Source of the DNA: Bacteroidota bacterium
GTDB taxonomy: Bacteria; Bacteroidota; Ignavibacteria; UBA10030
Direction of reading: 5' to 3'
DNA: 64,000 nucleotides
Assembly (NCBI GenBank): GCA_025454835.1
Contig: JALONQ010000005.1
Span: forward strand, 1-64,000
Below, in pieces: positions 46,701-53,384 of the stretch (position 1 is the first letter of the stretch; every line of letters starts with the position of its first letter). A program made the position numbers and the translations under genes. The notes under the pieces were generated by a model. That model made no database searches. It was not told the DNA's origin and was given only the letters and a program-made list of their open reading frames with translations.

Positions 46701-46952
46701 CACCGACAGGTAGCCCTGGTTGCCGAATTGCGCCGCATTGCCAAAGCGGCCCGTGGCAAACGTCACCCCTGTTTGCACCGTGCCGTTCCGCCCGCCGCCG
46801 CTCGCGTCGGCGACCGTTGGACCGCTCGCCTCATTCATGTGGAGCAGAAGGACCGTATTGGCGTCGGTGCCATACTCTCCCGTAAACGTTTGCGAGACAA
46901 GCGGAGAGCCCAAGCACACAAGAAGGGCCAGTATGATAATCGAAGACTTCAT
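37701..46952 (-). CDS. Giant T9SS-exported LamG/LRR/Ig/FnIII surface protein
   Basis: 3083 residues with a signal peptide (MKSSIIILALLVCLGSPLVSQ). In order: LamG (about 25-245), FnIII, LamG, FnIII, LamG, a plant-type leucine-rich-repeat block (LSNNNLVGPIPLSVGNLS style, about eleven units), an Ig-like domain (CAVTNTIV), a fourth LamG nearly repeating the first, one FnIII, eight consecutive FnIII units each with a Y-[YF]-W-R-[VI] strand, a last FnIII-like domain, a beta domain, and a T9SS sorting domain (NPFNPETNLSFTVEQ ... MVKMVLNR). It should be secreted by T9SS and anchored on the surface as an adhesin or polymer-binding scaffold. It lies 43 bp from the CsgG-like gene, probably in one operon. 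Confidence 0.92.
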   Translation of the reverse strand: MKSSIIILALLVCLGSPLVSQTFTGEYGTDANTVLLLHMNEASGPTVADASGGGRNGTVQTGVTFATGRFGNAAQFGNQGYLSVAHDAALSLTDLTIEMWIKASMTDFTATGADAGFGLVSKRSTNTVHPYIFMIHPGGALRLNGRYGSVWHDAVTPANVVQTQQWRHIAASRTIAGSNVTITFYVNGVEVYRTTEVLGTLVQNAEPLWIGKDPYFSSFTNQGTFQGLMDEVRISNIARSPQGFNLQLPPVALVGSNNPSRQVTLTWQNGGGAVPLKRYNVYSGTDSNNVTLYSAHDQSTSFTTAPLSPGTYYWRVTATDSTDFESAKSWAVKTVVTEDLTLVAHYPFNMSANDESDYAHDGVTYGANLATDRFGNSLSAFSFNGTNAYVEVADIQHLRTPSAFTLSAWIQLAPNSTSISQAIITKGVDQDLVNADYSLMVDRSANPPQVRMHLNTGGTSGWHWHNGATSLDSLRWYHVVTTFDGSTSKIYLDGQLDGQLSVSGPLVSTAEPLKIGVYGPARDLAYFAGLIDDIRIYNRALSAAEVDSLYRLGGWPLDAPPTAPQNLTASAGDRQISLSWSRNPEADVVKYRIYYDIFSPPITLRDSTSSSADTTRTISGLLNGLSYTFRISAVNALGYESPLSNEAAAYPEGLIAFYPFTQGSRADSSGNSFDLIDIGAPLAVTDRLGMASSSLMFNGSDDYLRGPIDARIHPTAQVTVSAWINSDGRDGQQDVIVSTLDATPGGFQLAIGYSPTDDSLVFTVRPSSGSYDLVTAFQSAWKSQWTHVVGTYDGAALKYYVNGVLRKSMSGTGAIYYDNNRLRIASNEHVPNADRNYKGGLDDIRIYNRAISAAEVDSLYHIGGWGTPLFADSLALVDLYNSTNGSGWTNKTNWLTGPVDTWHGITVAGARVTEIVLSNNNLVGPIPLSVGNLSAVWKLDLGYNHFTGGLPATIGQMSALTDLIMWNSGLSGPLPAELGNLPELRLVYMQGNQISGSIPATLGNLPKLWVLELSNNQLTGPIPPELGSISTLVNLLVGNNQLTGTLPVELTNLSQLFALDFQNNRLTGEIPQQIGRLTRLTHLFLQNNQFAGAVPDSIRRLTLLQHLYLNNNRFVRLPNLTPLTSVQYLNVGGNRFTFGDLEPNAAVASVSFGVSPQDSIGTARDTVILSGSSVTFSATVDGTANRYQWYKGGNIVPSGTSSTLTLSGLTAANNGHYTCAVTNTIVAGLTISTRPVGLTVQPTLPGEYTADANTVLLLHMNEQVGSTVVDASGFGNNGSVVTGSVELTGRFGSDRLMVNPAGATGIVVPHAASLNFGSGAFTAEGWYRVQQTSTASGFMTLTKFPGLPSPGWYLTLSNGNASATSEVFSGTTAGERTGLMDSRSLADGRWHHIASVISPTVSVLYVDGVERGRSNVTPQGSTDNTGDLVIGMWSGVWSVSVDEVRISNVARSPQEFNLQLPPVNLTANAVGTTIGLGWQNGGGAVGLLRYKIYRGADSTSMSLVDSTTNTAFSNAGLAVGSTYFYRISAVDVTGFEGARSSAASATTTAASPPPGTPILASPLNGAVNVALTPTLRWRSSATATSYRLQVSPVSDFTALNIDNPSLTDTSFTIPGSTLNNNQAYYWRVLAANTNGASAFSSAWSFTTIPTIPAQVTLQSPSNGAVTQPLNATLSWNGVATASSYRIQISTAVNFSTLVMDSSGHTGTSIQATGLQYATIYYWRVLASNGAGNGPYSSSWIFTTLIAAPAVPSLALPADAAVDQPTSVRFVWNAAARATAYDLAVSTDAAFATTFTNPVDIADTSFTVNGLAQSTTYYWRVTAKNSGGTAASSTRHFTTAGSPPAQAVLSSPSNGAANIPLDGQVLSWTGVANATSYRLQVSTDALFNTSLVDDSTLTATSRQIFGLQSGAVYYWRVRAKNAAGYGPFSATWSFTALAGAPSSPTPALPGNGAQNQPLTLTLSWGSSAGASTYEVQVSTSSGFSPLVYSTTGLTGTSVQPTGLTNSTLYYWRVRAVNAGGASAYSAAFSFTTVIALPDPPTLVSPGNGAAATTTSLTMSWSAAARASSYDLEVALDAGFSNIRASAFGLTSTSHQVDNLLPLTQYFWRVKANNAGGSTISGTWQFTTRPAIPAVPVLVAPLNGATGVPLTPTLTWNPSSGAVGYQMQIATSNAFTPPLTYEQSTTGTSLTPPIMTLQYGTGYYWRVRAYNFYDTSAYASWAFTTTIAVPNAPQILSPSNGAQNQSPTLTLVWQRPSGATTYHVQFGLQPDLSVGALIDDSTRVDTSLNVSNLSLGSTYYWRIRARNVAGWSLFSPVVSFSVLSAPPQTPTMLGATALPGRKVTVSWMAGGGLAQSYRVERRNGGSFSEIAVVPGDQSGATDSLLTETITYTYRVRAYNAVGFSSYSTEASATVLDETAPPAPMNLSVSGSGWQRQSPITITWTGPTDPSGTPMAWYNLGFAPTVGNPGSSVAVSGTSVMLPWNVQGNTMLYLYLQDGAGNKNPASAAGVSVSFDNIPPVITHDSNAVATFSTSSPQPIMISAGASDVGSGVQSLLLQSRRAGTPWSLGQQQAFLNLGGSTVSLPQEYIALNRYHGVDYRIVATDGAGNVRISPTYSVRIQISDVVERRDPQTGSPVAQASVTALPSSAPKTYAYRMFSVPLDLTNKTPQDVFEVRTGLPAYNDESWRFYKLKDNVGNNASDPFDEYPGFRTQSVLTPGRAFLLILKSGTVVRTGPGTMLKAEDYNKTGIALNAGYNFVGNPFAFDIHKDSLRLADGSTLTGHTAAFIGVGGEQSGWRLNPDTLKAWEGWVVKLPFATSLRFNIADRASTAVPDGWRAVAAEDPGTSWRIRVDATRADNGVVDIGNIAGIDGRASEGDDEFDMFEPPLVGSGALSVGFETEEGVNAYDVRSNDKQERAWGMVLRTPEPRVDVALTFTGIDGAGQPVYLFDLDTRTGMRLVNGEPITVNSRSGMRRFRLVVGSEAFVEQNSDGISLVPKTTALHQNFPNPFNPETNLSFTVEQTGTATVTVFNVLGQEVTSLFTGTATAGRLYEVTFDARSLPSGVYFARLEAGKERKMVKMVLNR

Positions 46953-46995
46953 GATCGATTCCCGGAGACGAAAGCAGTCGCGATTGGCTTTGGCA

Positions 46996-47688
46996 CTATT
47001 GCAGCGGCAACGCGGGCGGCGTGGGCAGTCTCTCTGGGACGACCGGATCGTCCTTCGCCGGCTTCAGCAGAATGGCCGCCGCGGCTCCACCCCCAAGCAC
47101 CACCGCGCCGGCGGCATACCACAACCATCCGCCGCCACCCGACGGTTCATACGTACGGCCCGTCATCTGCGCGATCATCTCTTTGGCCATCTCGGGAATG
47201 AACTCAGACAACAGGTCTTCAATTTCCCCCCGATGCTGCCGATTACTCGTCTGCGTGATCTGCGCGGAAGCGATGTCGATCACCTGGATCGTCACGTTGT
47301 AGAGCGAGCCGACCTTGCCGATCGTCCCGGCAAACATGCGCTCGACCTTCAAGATCTTGCCGGCTTCGACGATGCATTCAACCTGTGAACACGCCTCGCT
47401 CTGCTGAAACCCCTGCTCTGTGAGGATCTGCTTGATGCGAGCACGGTCCACGACCGTGAATTCCCCCGTCCGCACGATCTCTGTCTGGAATGCATCCGAA
47501 AGCGTCGCCGCCTCGTCGCGCGTCAAGCCGCCGCGCGTGTCGAAATCGAGCACGGCAACGTTGAGCTTGGGCTTCGGAGGCGATGTCGGACGAGACGGTT
47601 GAGCCAACAGAGGCGGGATGACGAGGAAGGCGAGCAGGAGGAACGGCAGAGAACGAATAGGCACATCAATGCTACGACGACGGATCAT
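46996..47688 (-). CDS. CsgG/LpoB-like exported protein
   Basis: 230 residues. Signal peptide (SLPFLLLAFLVIPPLLAQ), then a CsgG-type domain: LNVAVLDFDTRGGLTRDEAA, FTVVDRARIKQILTEQGFQQ and RMFAGTIGKVGSLYNVTIQV. A conserved C-x4-C pair (ACSQVEC) is present, and a C-terminal hydrophobic helix follows a glycine linker (WLWYAAGAVVLGGGAAAAILL). The fold is shared by curli-secretion CsgG, FlgO and PBP activators. Its position just upstream of the giant surface-protein gene suggests help in export or envelope anchoring; that is inference. Confidence 0.82.
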   Translation of the reverse strand: MIRRRSIDVPIRSLPFLLLAFLVIPPLLAQPSRPTSPPKPKLNVAVLDFDTRGGLTRDEAATLSDAFQTEIVRTGEFTVVDRARIKQILTEQGFQQSEACSQVECIVEAGKILKVERMFAGTIGKVGSLYNVTIQVIDIASAQITQTSNRQHRGEIEDLLSEFIPEMAKEMIAQMTGRTYEPSGGGGWLWYAAGAVVLGGGAAAAILLKPAKDDPVVPERLPTPPALPLQ

Positions 47689-48107
47689 AGCAACCTCCGG
47701 AACACGGGTGAGTTACATATTCGAAGAACGGACAAGCGTGGAAGTCCACCGATTCCATGCGAAAGGTATCTGAATTGAACCGTCGCGTCAATGAATGAAA
47801 TCCTGATTCTCGACTATCGGAGCAATGTTTGCTTCAACGCACAGAACGGGTTACGACCGTGTAACGATGAATGGCGCGATCTGTGGAATCCTCGATGCCT
47901 TGCAACTTCTTGCAGTCTCATTAATGAGAAGCCCGGCGAAGAACCTCCGCCGGGCCCAGATCTACTGGCACTGATCTGTGACCACTGACCAGTGATCAGT
48001 GGCCTCTGGCCCCTCGACTACCCTTCGCTCGGGGAGGATCTTTCACCTCTCACCTCTCACCTTTCACCTTTCACCTCTCACCTCTCACGTCTCACCAAAC
48101 TCGGCTC
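47689..48107. repeat. 419-bp gap with terminator hairpin, palindromes and TTTCACCTC array
   Basis: No gene. 47928-48010 repeats the block at 37547: a perfect 8-bp stem GCCCGGCG/CGCCGGGC (47931-47955) followed on the minus strand by TTCTCATT, suiting a terminator for the GH57-like gene, then the palindrome GACCAGTGATCAGTGG. 48041-48096 is an array of CACCTCTCACCTTTCACCT words. The left part (47689-47927) shows a promoter-like position for the CsgG-like gene but no motif I can assign. Confidence 0.8.
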
Positions 48108-51100
48108 TCATCGGTTCAACACCATCTTCACCATCCGCCTCTCCTTCCCCGCCTCCAGCCGTACGACGTAGACGCCGCTGGGGAGCCGGCTCGCATCGAA
48201 CCGCATTTCGTACGTCCGGCCGCCGAGCAGCATTCCTTCAAAGATGGTCCCGACCTGACGGCCCAGGAGGTCGTGCACCGTCACGCGACCCGATGCAGAA
48301 TTCGCGGCGATCCAGACGATCCGCGCCTCGCCGTTGAAGGGATTCGGATACGTCGAGAGTAAGGCGTGACTTCGGGGTGCATCGCCTTCGTCGGCCACGC
48401 TGGTCATGGCCTCGGTCAGCGTCACCCACTCCGTCGCGTCGATCGTCCCGTCCCCATTCCCCGCGGGTATCTGCGCGACCAACGCTCCGCCATCCTGCGT
48501 CTGGTACTTGCCCACCGCGAGGAAGACCGAGGACGGCACGAAGCCGAACTCTCCCGCCAGATCGATCGTCCCCTCGAGCACCGTTCCGGTCGTCGACTGT
48601 ACGGCCCCCGCCTGGTCGAACCACGCTCGATAGTCGTTCGCACTTTCGCCGGCCAGAAACGCCGACCATCCCGACACCGTGCCGGACTTCGCCCACGGCG
48701 CCGTTCGCGCGGACCGGGCCGAGTCCGAGACGAAGATGAACAGGTCGCCCCCCTGCGACGAGGCACTCGGCGTCGCCACGTAGAGCACCGAACCCGACCA
48801 CGCCGCATGGAGCGTCAGTCCGCCGTTCGAGCCCACCTGCACCGCGCCGGCGTCGATCTGGCCGTCCATCACGAACGACGCCCCCGTGCTTCCGCCCGGC
48901 GACGGAAACTCGATGTGATAGTCCTGCCCGCCGTTGTTGTCCCACGTGTCGTCGTCGTAGTGGATGACAAACGCGACGCGGTTGACCACGATCCCCGGCG
49001 CATTGAACGGTCCGATCCGGATCAGCAGCGTTCCCGCGGAATCCGGTCCCGCGAAAGAACTTTCGACGGCGGGACCCGATCCCTGGAACAGCGCGCTCCC
49101 GGCCGGCCACGTGACCGTCGGCGGAGACTGCCACAGCCCCCCCTGGTTGTTGACCCCCCAGTGAAGCTTGGCCGTCTTCGTCGCGCCGGTGACGACGATC
49201 GTGAGTGTGTCGCTGCGTTCCGGGTCCGCGGGCATCCAGCTCACGCCGGTCGCGGCTCCGCCGCTGGCCGCACCGACCCACACGTGCATGATCGCCGAAC
49301 GCCGCACGTTGCCGAGCGAATCTTCCGCCTCGATGAAATAGTCGACGAGCGCGTTCGTGAGCCCGCTGAGACTCGCCGCGTACTCATGGGCCTTCGCCAA
49401 CGGAGCGGGGTCGGTCTGCGACGGGGTGAAGGTGGCCGTCATCGGTACGGAGGTCCACGCCGTCACGTCGCTGCCGCCGGCATAGGTCTCGTTGTGCACG
49501 TTCGATGCGGCGTTCACGCCATCCAGGTCCGTCCGCCACTTCACCTCGGCTCGCTTGACGCCGTGAAGGTCATGGATGAACGCCCGGACCGCGAAGGTGG
49601 ACGGCTGCCGAACGCCCCACTCTGTTCCGCCGGGGTTGTACGGATCGCGCTGCGGATGGGAGATCGACGGACCCACCGCATCGACGGCCGACGTCAGCAC
49701 GGAAAGGAGAGAATTCCTCGCGATGTTCGACGCCCGCGCCGGATGCGAGTCCCAGATGCCCCCCTGGCTTCCGTCCCAGTACCAGTAGTCGCTCGCCTGC
49801 GCGTTCATGAGGGCCGCACGCGCGGCAAGCGTGCCGGGATCGTTCGGAGCGAAGGCCTCCGCCGTCTCGACGGCGTTCTGCGCCGCGGTGACGACGCCCC
49901 ACGAGTTGCGGTCCGGACTGTAGCCGCTCACGGGATCGCCGTTCCATTTGAGGAACTCCGGGTCACCGTTGTCGGCGCCGCTCCACGAGCCGTCTTCGAC
50001 ATGGATCACGTCGGCCGGGTCGGGCGGGAACATCTCCAGGTAATCCTCGATCGTCGTGCAGACGAACCGCGTCGGGTTGGCCGACAGCCAGTTGACGAAG
50101 CTCTGGAAGTTCGACCCGTAGTATGCATCGGTGCCGCCGCCGTAGTTGTCGCCGTCGTGATGCAGAACGATGAGGATGGGTTTCGTCGGATCGGTGTTCG
50201 ACGCCTCCAGCTGGCTCATGACCGATTCGTAGTTCAGCGCTCCGAACCCGCCGCGTCCATCTTCGTTGCCCATGTACCGGTCGGCGGGAACGGCGATGAT
50301 CCTCGAGACGGCCCCGCTGGCCGGGTCGACATACTCCACGTAGTGCGGTCGGCGCCCCCACAAGGCCGAGGTCTTCGTCGGAGCCCACAGACCGGTGAGC
50401 GAGATCCAGTCGCCGGGGTTGGGATTGCGCTGGTCGGCGGGGTTGGGTTCGTAGAGATTGCCCCCGGAGGCGTACGGATATCCCTGCGCCGCCCGGTCGA
50501 AGTGCATGTTGTCGACGAGCACCCAGCGCAGTCCTTCGGCCACGAGCGACGGGATGATGCGCGGCGAGAAAGCATTCTCCGGAGGGAAGATGCCGCGGCT
50601 GTACGGACCGGGGAACGAGGAGGCGAACGCCGCGCGATGGTCCCGGATCTGCGCGCGGATGTCCGCGTCGGTCAGCAGCGGCATGAGCGGATGATGGAAC
50701 CCGAAACCGACGAGGTCGAGGCGGGGATTGCCCAGCGCCGTCGTTTCGGCGCGCGACGCGAGCCAGGACGATCTCCAGCTCTGGAAGTTCACGTTGCCCG
50801 CGGCTTCCAGTGCGTCGAGGTTCCGGATCAGCGAGCCGGAGAACGACACCTGAGCCCCGAAATGCGGCAGTCCGGCGGCGATCCCCTTCTGAACCGCCTG
50901 CCACGGCCACGTCGTGTACGGTCCGCGCCGCTGGTTGTGGATGTCGGCGATGGAGTACGCGTATCGTCCGGCCGCATCCGTCTGGACCGCACTCTCGCCG
51001 GGATAGTAGATCGGCTGGTGCATGTGCCAGAGGAAGGAGATGTAGATCGGGGGCTCGGCCTGAGCCGACAGGCGGTGAGAGAACAACGGCAACAGCAACA

Positions 51101-51122
51101 GTAGACAGGAAAGACGGATCAT
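48108..51122 (-). CDS. Secreted GH57-like glycoside hydrolase with T9SS sorting domain
   Basis: 1004 residues with signal peptide (MIRLSCLLLLLPLFSHRLSAQ). The first 400 residues carry GH57-type motifs: the opening SFLWHMHQPIYY, FGFHHPLMPLL, and GIFPPENAFSPRII, where the glutamate of the PPE motif fits the catalytic nucleophile region. Middle domains are beta-rich, one (TLTIVVTGATKTAKLHWGVN) resembling starch-binding or carbohydrate-binding modules. The end is a T9SS sorting domain (YPNPFNGEARIVWI ... MVKMVLNR). It probably degrades an alpha-glucan at the cell surface. Substrate and family rank are uncertain. Confidence 0.85.
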   Translation of the reverse strand: MIRLSCLLLLLPLFSHRLSAQAEPPIYISFLWHMHQPIYYPGESAVQTDAAGRYAYSIADIHNQRRGPYTTWPWQAVQKGIAAGLPHFGAQVSFSGSLIRNLDALEAAGNVNFQSWRSSWLASRAETTALGNPRLDLVGFGFHHPLMPLLTDADIRAQIRDHRAAFASSFPGPYSRGIFPPENAFSPRIIPSLVAEGLRWVLVDNMHFDRAAQGYPYASGGNLYEPNPADQRNPNPGDWISLTGLWAPTKTSALWGRRPHYVEYVDPASGAVSRIIAVPADRYMGNEDGRGGFGALNYESVMSQLEASNTDPTKPILIVLHHDGDNYGGGTDAYYGSNFQSFVNWLSANPTRFVCTTIEDYLEMFPPDPADVIHVEDGSWSGADNGDPEFLKWNGDPVSGYSPDRNSWGVVTAAQNAVETAEAFAPNDPGTLAARAALMNAQASDYWYWDGSQGGIWDSHPARASNIARNSLLSVLTSAVDAVGPSISHPQRDPYNPGGTEWGVRQPSTFAVRAFIHDLHGVKRAEVKWRTDLDGVNAASNVHNETYAGGSDVTAWTSVPMTATFTPSQTDPAPLAKAHEYAASLSGLTNALVDYFIEAEDSLGNVRRSAIMHVWVGAASGGAATGVSWMPADPERSDTLTIVVTGATKTAKLHWGVNNQGGLWQSPPTVTWPAGSALFQGSGPAVESSFAGPDSAGTLLIRIGPFNAPGIVVNRVAFVIHYDDDTWDNNGGQDYHIEFPSPGGSTGASFVMDGQIDAGAVQVGSNGGLTLHAAWSGSVLYVATPSASSQGGDLFIFVSDSARSARTAPWAKSGTVSGWSAFLAGESANDYRAWFDQAGAVQSTTGTVLEGTIDLAGEFGFVPSSVFLAVGKYQTQDGGALVAQIPAGNGDGTIDATEWVTLTEAMTSVADEGDAPRSHALLSTYPNPFNGEARIVWIAANSASGRVTVHDLLGRQVGTIFEGMLLGGRTYEMRFDASRLPSGVYVVRLEAGKERRMVKMVLNR

Positions 51123-51181
51123 GGAAGCACGAAATTCGAAGTTCGGAACAAGCTCGAAAGACTGTCACAATATAGAAAGAA

Positions 51182-51225
51182 AAAGCCCGACGGAATGCCG
51201 ACCGCCGGGCTTCTGACTTCCTTTG
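51182..51225 (-). terminator. Intrinsic terminator for dnaG
   Basis: On the minus strand GAAGCCCGGCGG pairs with CCGTCGGGCTT (hairpin 51184-51211 in plus coordinates), followed by TTTTTCTTTCTAT. It lies about 95 bp past the dnaG stop, between the primase and GH57-like genes. The stem word GCCCGGCG recurs in the elements at 37547 and 47928. Confidence 0.85.
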
Positions 51226-51306
51226 AACCCTCCTCCATCCGCCGGAGGCCCACTACACTCACCCGAAGGGTGAAACAACTTCAACAAGGTACATCCTCTC
51301 TCCTCT

Positions 51307-53220
51307 CTAGCTTTTCCGTCCCGCTTCCGCTTCGAGCCGCTTCGTCATCTCCATCAGTTCCTGCTGGTTTCTCAGGAACTCGCCGGTGTCGCGGCCTTCA
51401 CGCGCCGCCTGCCGCATGGCCGCCTGGTTCTGGTCGATGGCCCGCTTCAGCGTGGCACGCCGCAACATGAAGACGGCATCGTGCGCCACCTTCATCGGGT
51501 CTTCGCGCTCGATCTGGCGTTCGGCGTTCTCCCACGACCGGCTGATCTCATAGCGGGCCATGAGCGTGTCGGTGATCACGTCGCGCAGCGCCTGATCCTC
51601 CGTCGACTGAATGGCCGAGGCCACATCGAACGTTCCGGCCGTCTCGACATCGTGCAGGACCTTCTGGATGAGCGCATTGACCCGCGGGTCCGTGACGTCG
51701 TCCTCGTGGAGGTTCGCCATGAGATACTCAATAGCGTCGCGACGGAGTTCCAGGAAGAGCTTGAGGACTGCCCGTTCTGCGGTCGGCACCTCACGGGGAA
51801 GCTCTGTCGTGGCAGAAGGCATCGGCTCGTCGAAACTTCTATTTGTCGACTGACGACTCTCAGCCCCGAGCCTGCCGAGGGGGACGACCGGCGACTCACC
51901 CCTTCTCCCATCTCCCTTCTCACCTCTTCCCGCTTTCTCCATCTCCTTCCACAAGACACTCTCATACAGCCCATACCGCTCCGCCACATCCTTGATGAAG
52001 AACGACCGCTTCAGTTCGTCGCTGATGCGCGAGATCGACTGCACGATGGCCCGCACCGCTTTGGCCTTTCCTTCGGGCGTGTCGAACAGGCCCAACTTGC
52101 GGTACTCGGCGGCCTTGAAGTCGATGAACGAGACCGCCTGCCCGAGCAATTCACGGAAGGCCTTGGCCCCGTGGTTCTTGACGAACGAATCGGGGTCCTC
52201 GCCGGCCGGCAGGGCCACGATGCGCAGGTCCATGTCCTTCTCCAAGGCCAGGTCGATACCGCGGATGGTGGCGCGCGAACCCGCAGAATCGCCGTCGTAC
52301 ACCAACACGAGGTGCTTTGTGTACCGGCCGAGAAGCGTCAGCTGATCTTCGGTCAGGGCCGTACCACTCGACGCCACGACGTGCTGGATGCCGGCCTGGA
52401 ACAGCGATATCATGTCGGCGTAGCCCTCGACGAGCAGGACGGCATCTTCCTGCCGGATGGTCTCTTTGGCGTGAGAAAGCCCGAACAGGATGCGGCTCTT
52501 GCTGTAGACCGGCGTCTCGGGGGAATTGATGTACTTGCCCTGGATCGGGTCGTCGTCGCGCATCTTGCGGGCGCCGAAGGCCACCACGCGGCCCGCGGCT
52601 GAGAAGATCGGGAACATCGCCCGTCCGCGGAAGTAGTCGTAGAACGACGTGCCATCCTCGCGTTTGCGAAGCAGCCCGGCCGCCAGCAGATCTTCGTCGT
52701 GGATGCCTTCGCGTCGGGCATGCGTCAGCAAGTTGTCCCAGCTGTTCAGGGCGTAGCCCAGGCCGAACGAACGCATCGTGTCGTCGTTGAAGCCGCGCTG
52801 TTTGAAGTACTCGAGCGCGCCGCGCCCTTCGTCGGTCTTGGTGAGGTTGTCGTGGAAGAGGCGTCCGGCGAACCGGAGGGCGTTGAGAATGCGGTCGTTC
52901 TCTTCCTGCGCCTTCTCGTCCTTCCCTTCGTCCGGGATCTTGATGCCGGCCCGTTCTGCCAGCGACCGGACGGCCTCGACGAACGACACCCGTTCGGTCT
53001 CCATGACGAACTGGAAGACATTCCCCCCCTTGCCGCACCCGAAGCACTTGAAGATCTGCATCTCGGGGTTGACGTTGAACGACGGGGTCTTTTCCTGGTG
53101 GAAGGGGCAGAGTCCGATGAAGTTCTTGCCGCGGCGTCGGAGCTTGACCACGCCACCGACGACTTCGACGATGTCGGAGGAACGGCGGATGTCATCCAGG
53201 AGGGCATCGGAGAAGCGCAT
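51307..53220 (-). CDS. dnaG: DNA primase DnaG
   Basis: 637 residues from ATG at 53220 (MRFSDALLDDIRRSSDIVEV). CHC2 zinc finger with Cys38, His41, Cys59 and Cys62, then the RNA-polymerase core and TOPRIM with VLLVEGYADMISLFQAG and VLVYDGDSAGSRA. The C-terminal part (about 480-637) is the helicase-binding region. It makes RNA primers for replication. Residues about 425-460 (GRGEKGDGRRGESPV and following) are a low-complexity linker whose DNA looks like the intergenic repeats. The frame continues upstream to 53286 but those residues do not match primases. Confidence 0.95.
   Translation of the reverse strand: MRFSDALLDDIRRSSDIVEVVGGVVKLRRRGKNFIGLCPFHQEKTPSFNVNPEMQIFKCFGCGKGGNVFQFVMETERVSFVEAVRSLAERAGIKIPDEGKDEKAQEENDRILNALRFAGRLFHDNLTKTDEGRGALEYFKQRGFNDDTMRSFGLGYALNSWDNLLTHARREGIHDEDLLAAGLLRKREDGTSFYDYFRGRAMFPIFSAAGRVVAFGARKMRDDDPIQGKYINSPETPVYSKSRILFGLSHAKETIRQEDAVLLVEGYADMISLFQAGIQHVVASSGTALTEDQLTLLGRYTKHLVLVYDGDSAGSRATIRGIDLALEKDMDLRIVALPAGEDPDSFVKNHGAKAFRELLGQAVSFIDFKAAEYRKLGLFDTPEGKAKAVRAIVQSISRISDELKRSFFIKDVAERYGLYESVLWKEMEKAGRGEKGDGRRGESPVVPLGRLGAESRQSTNRSFDEPMPSATTELPREVPTAERAVLKLFLELRRDAIEYLMANLHEDDVTDPRVNALIQKVLHDVETAGTFDVASAIQSTEDQALRDVITDTLMARYEISRSWENAERQIEREDPMKVAHDAVFMLRRATLKRAIDQNQAAMRQAAREGRDTGEFLRNQQELMEMTKRLEAEAGRKS
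51841..51946. repeat. Repeat-like stretch inside the dnaG linker
   Basis: Within the primase gene: GTCGACTGACGACTCTCAGC near 51846, resembling ACTGACGACTGACTACTCTC at 54390, then CCCCTTCTCCCATCTCCC and TTCTCACCTCTTCCCGC at 51899-51930, resembling the ATCCCATCTCCC words near 31150. Length keeps the reading frame. It corresponds to residues about 425-460, between the catalytic core and the C-terminal domain. Confidence 0.65.
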
Positions 53221-53278
53221 AAGCCAATGTAGGAAGAAAAATCGCATTGGCGAAACGTTCCAGAAGTGCAAGCGGATA

Positions 53279-53324
53279 GACTCCAAACTCCAGGGCTGCA
53301 GATGCCAAACAGACGGCAGACGAC
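53279..53324. repeat. TTTGGAGTCTG arm, left of the first four-helix-bundle gene
   Basis: Plus-strand GACTCCAAACTCCAGGGC and GATGCCAAACAGACGGCAG. The reverse complement (words GTCTGTTTGG, TTTGGAGTC, GCATCTG) matches the array at 53776-53944. The two enclose the four-helix-bundle gene at 53385-53738. The arm starts about 60 bp upstream of the dnaG start codon. Confidence 0.85.
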
Positions 53325-53384
53325 AAATTGACAGTTGTCAGGACTGGATTCGAATTCGAATGCATGAAATCCCGGCCGATCTGG

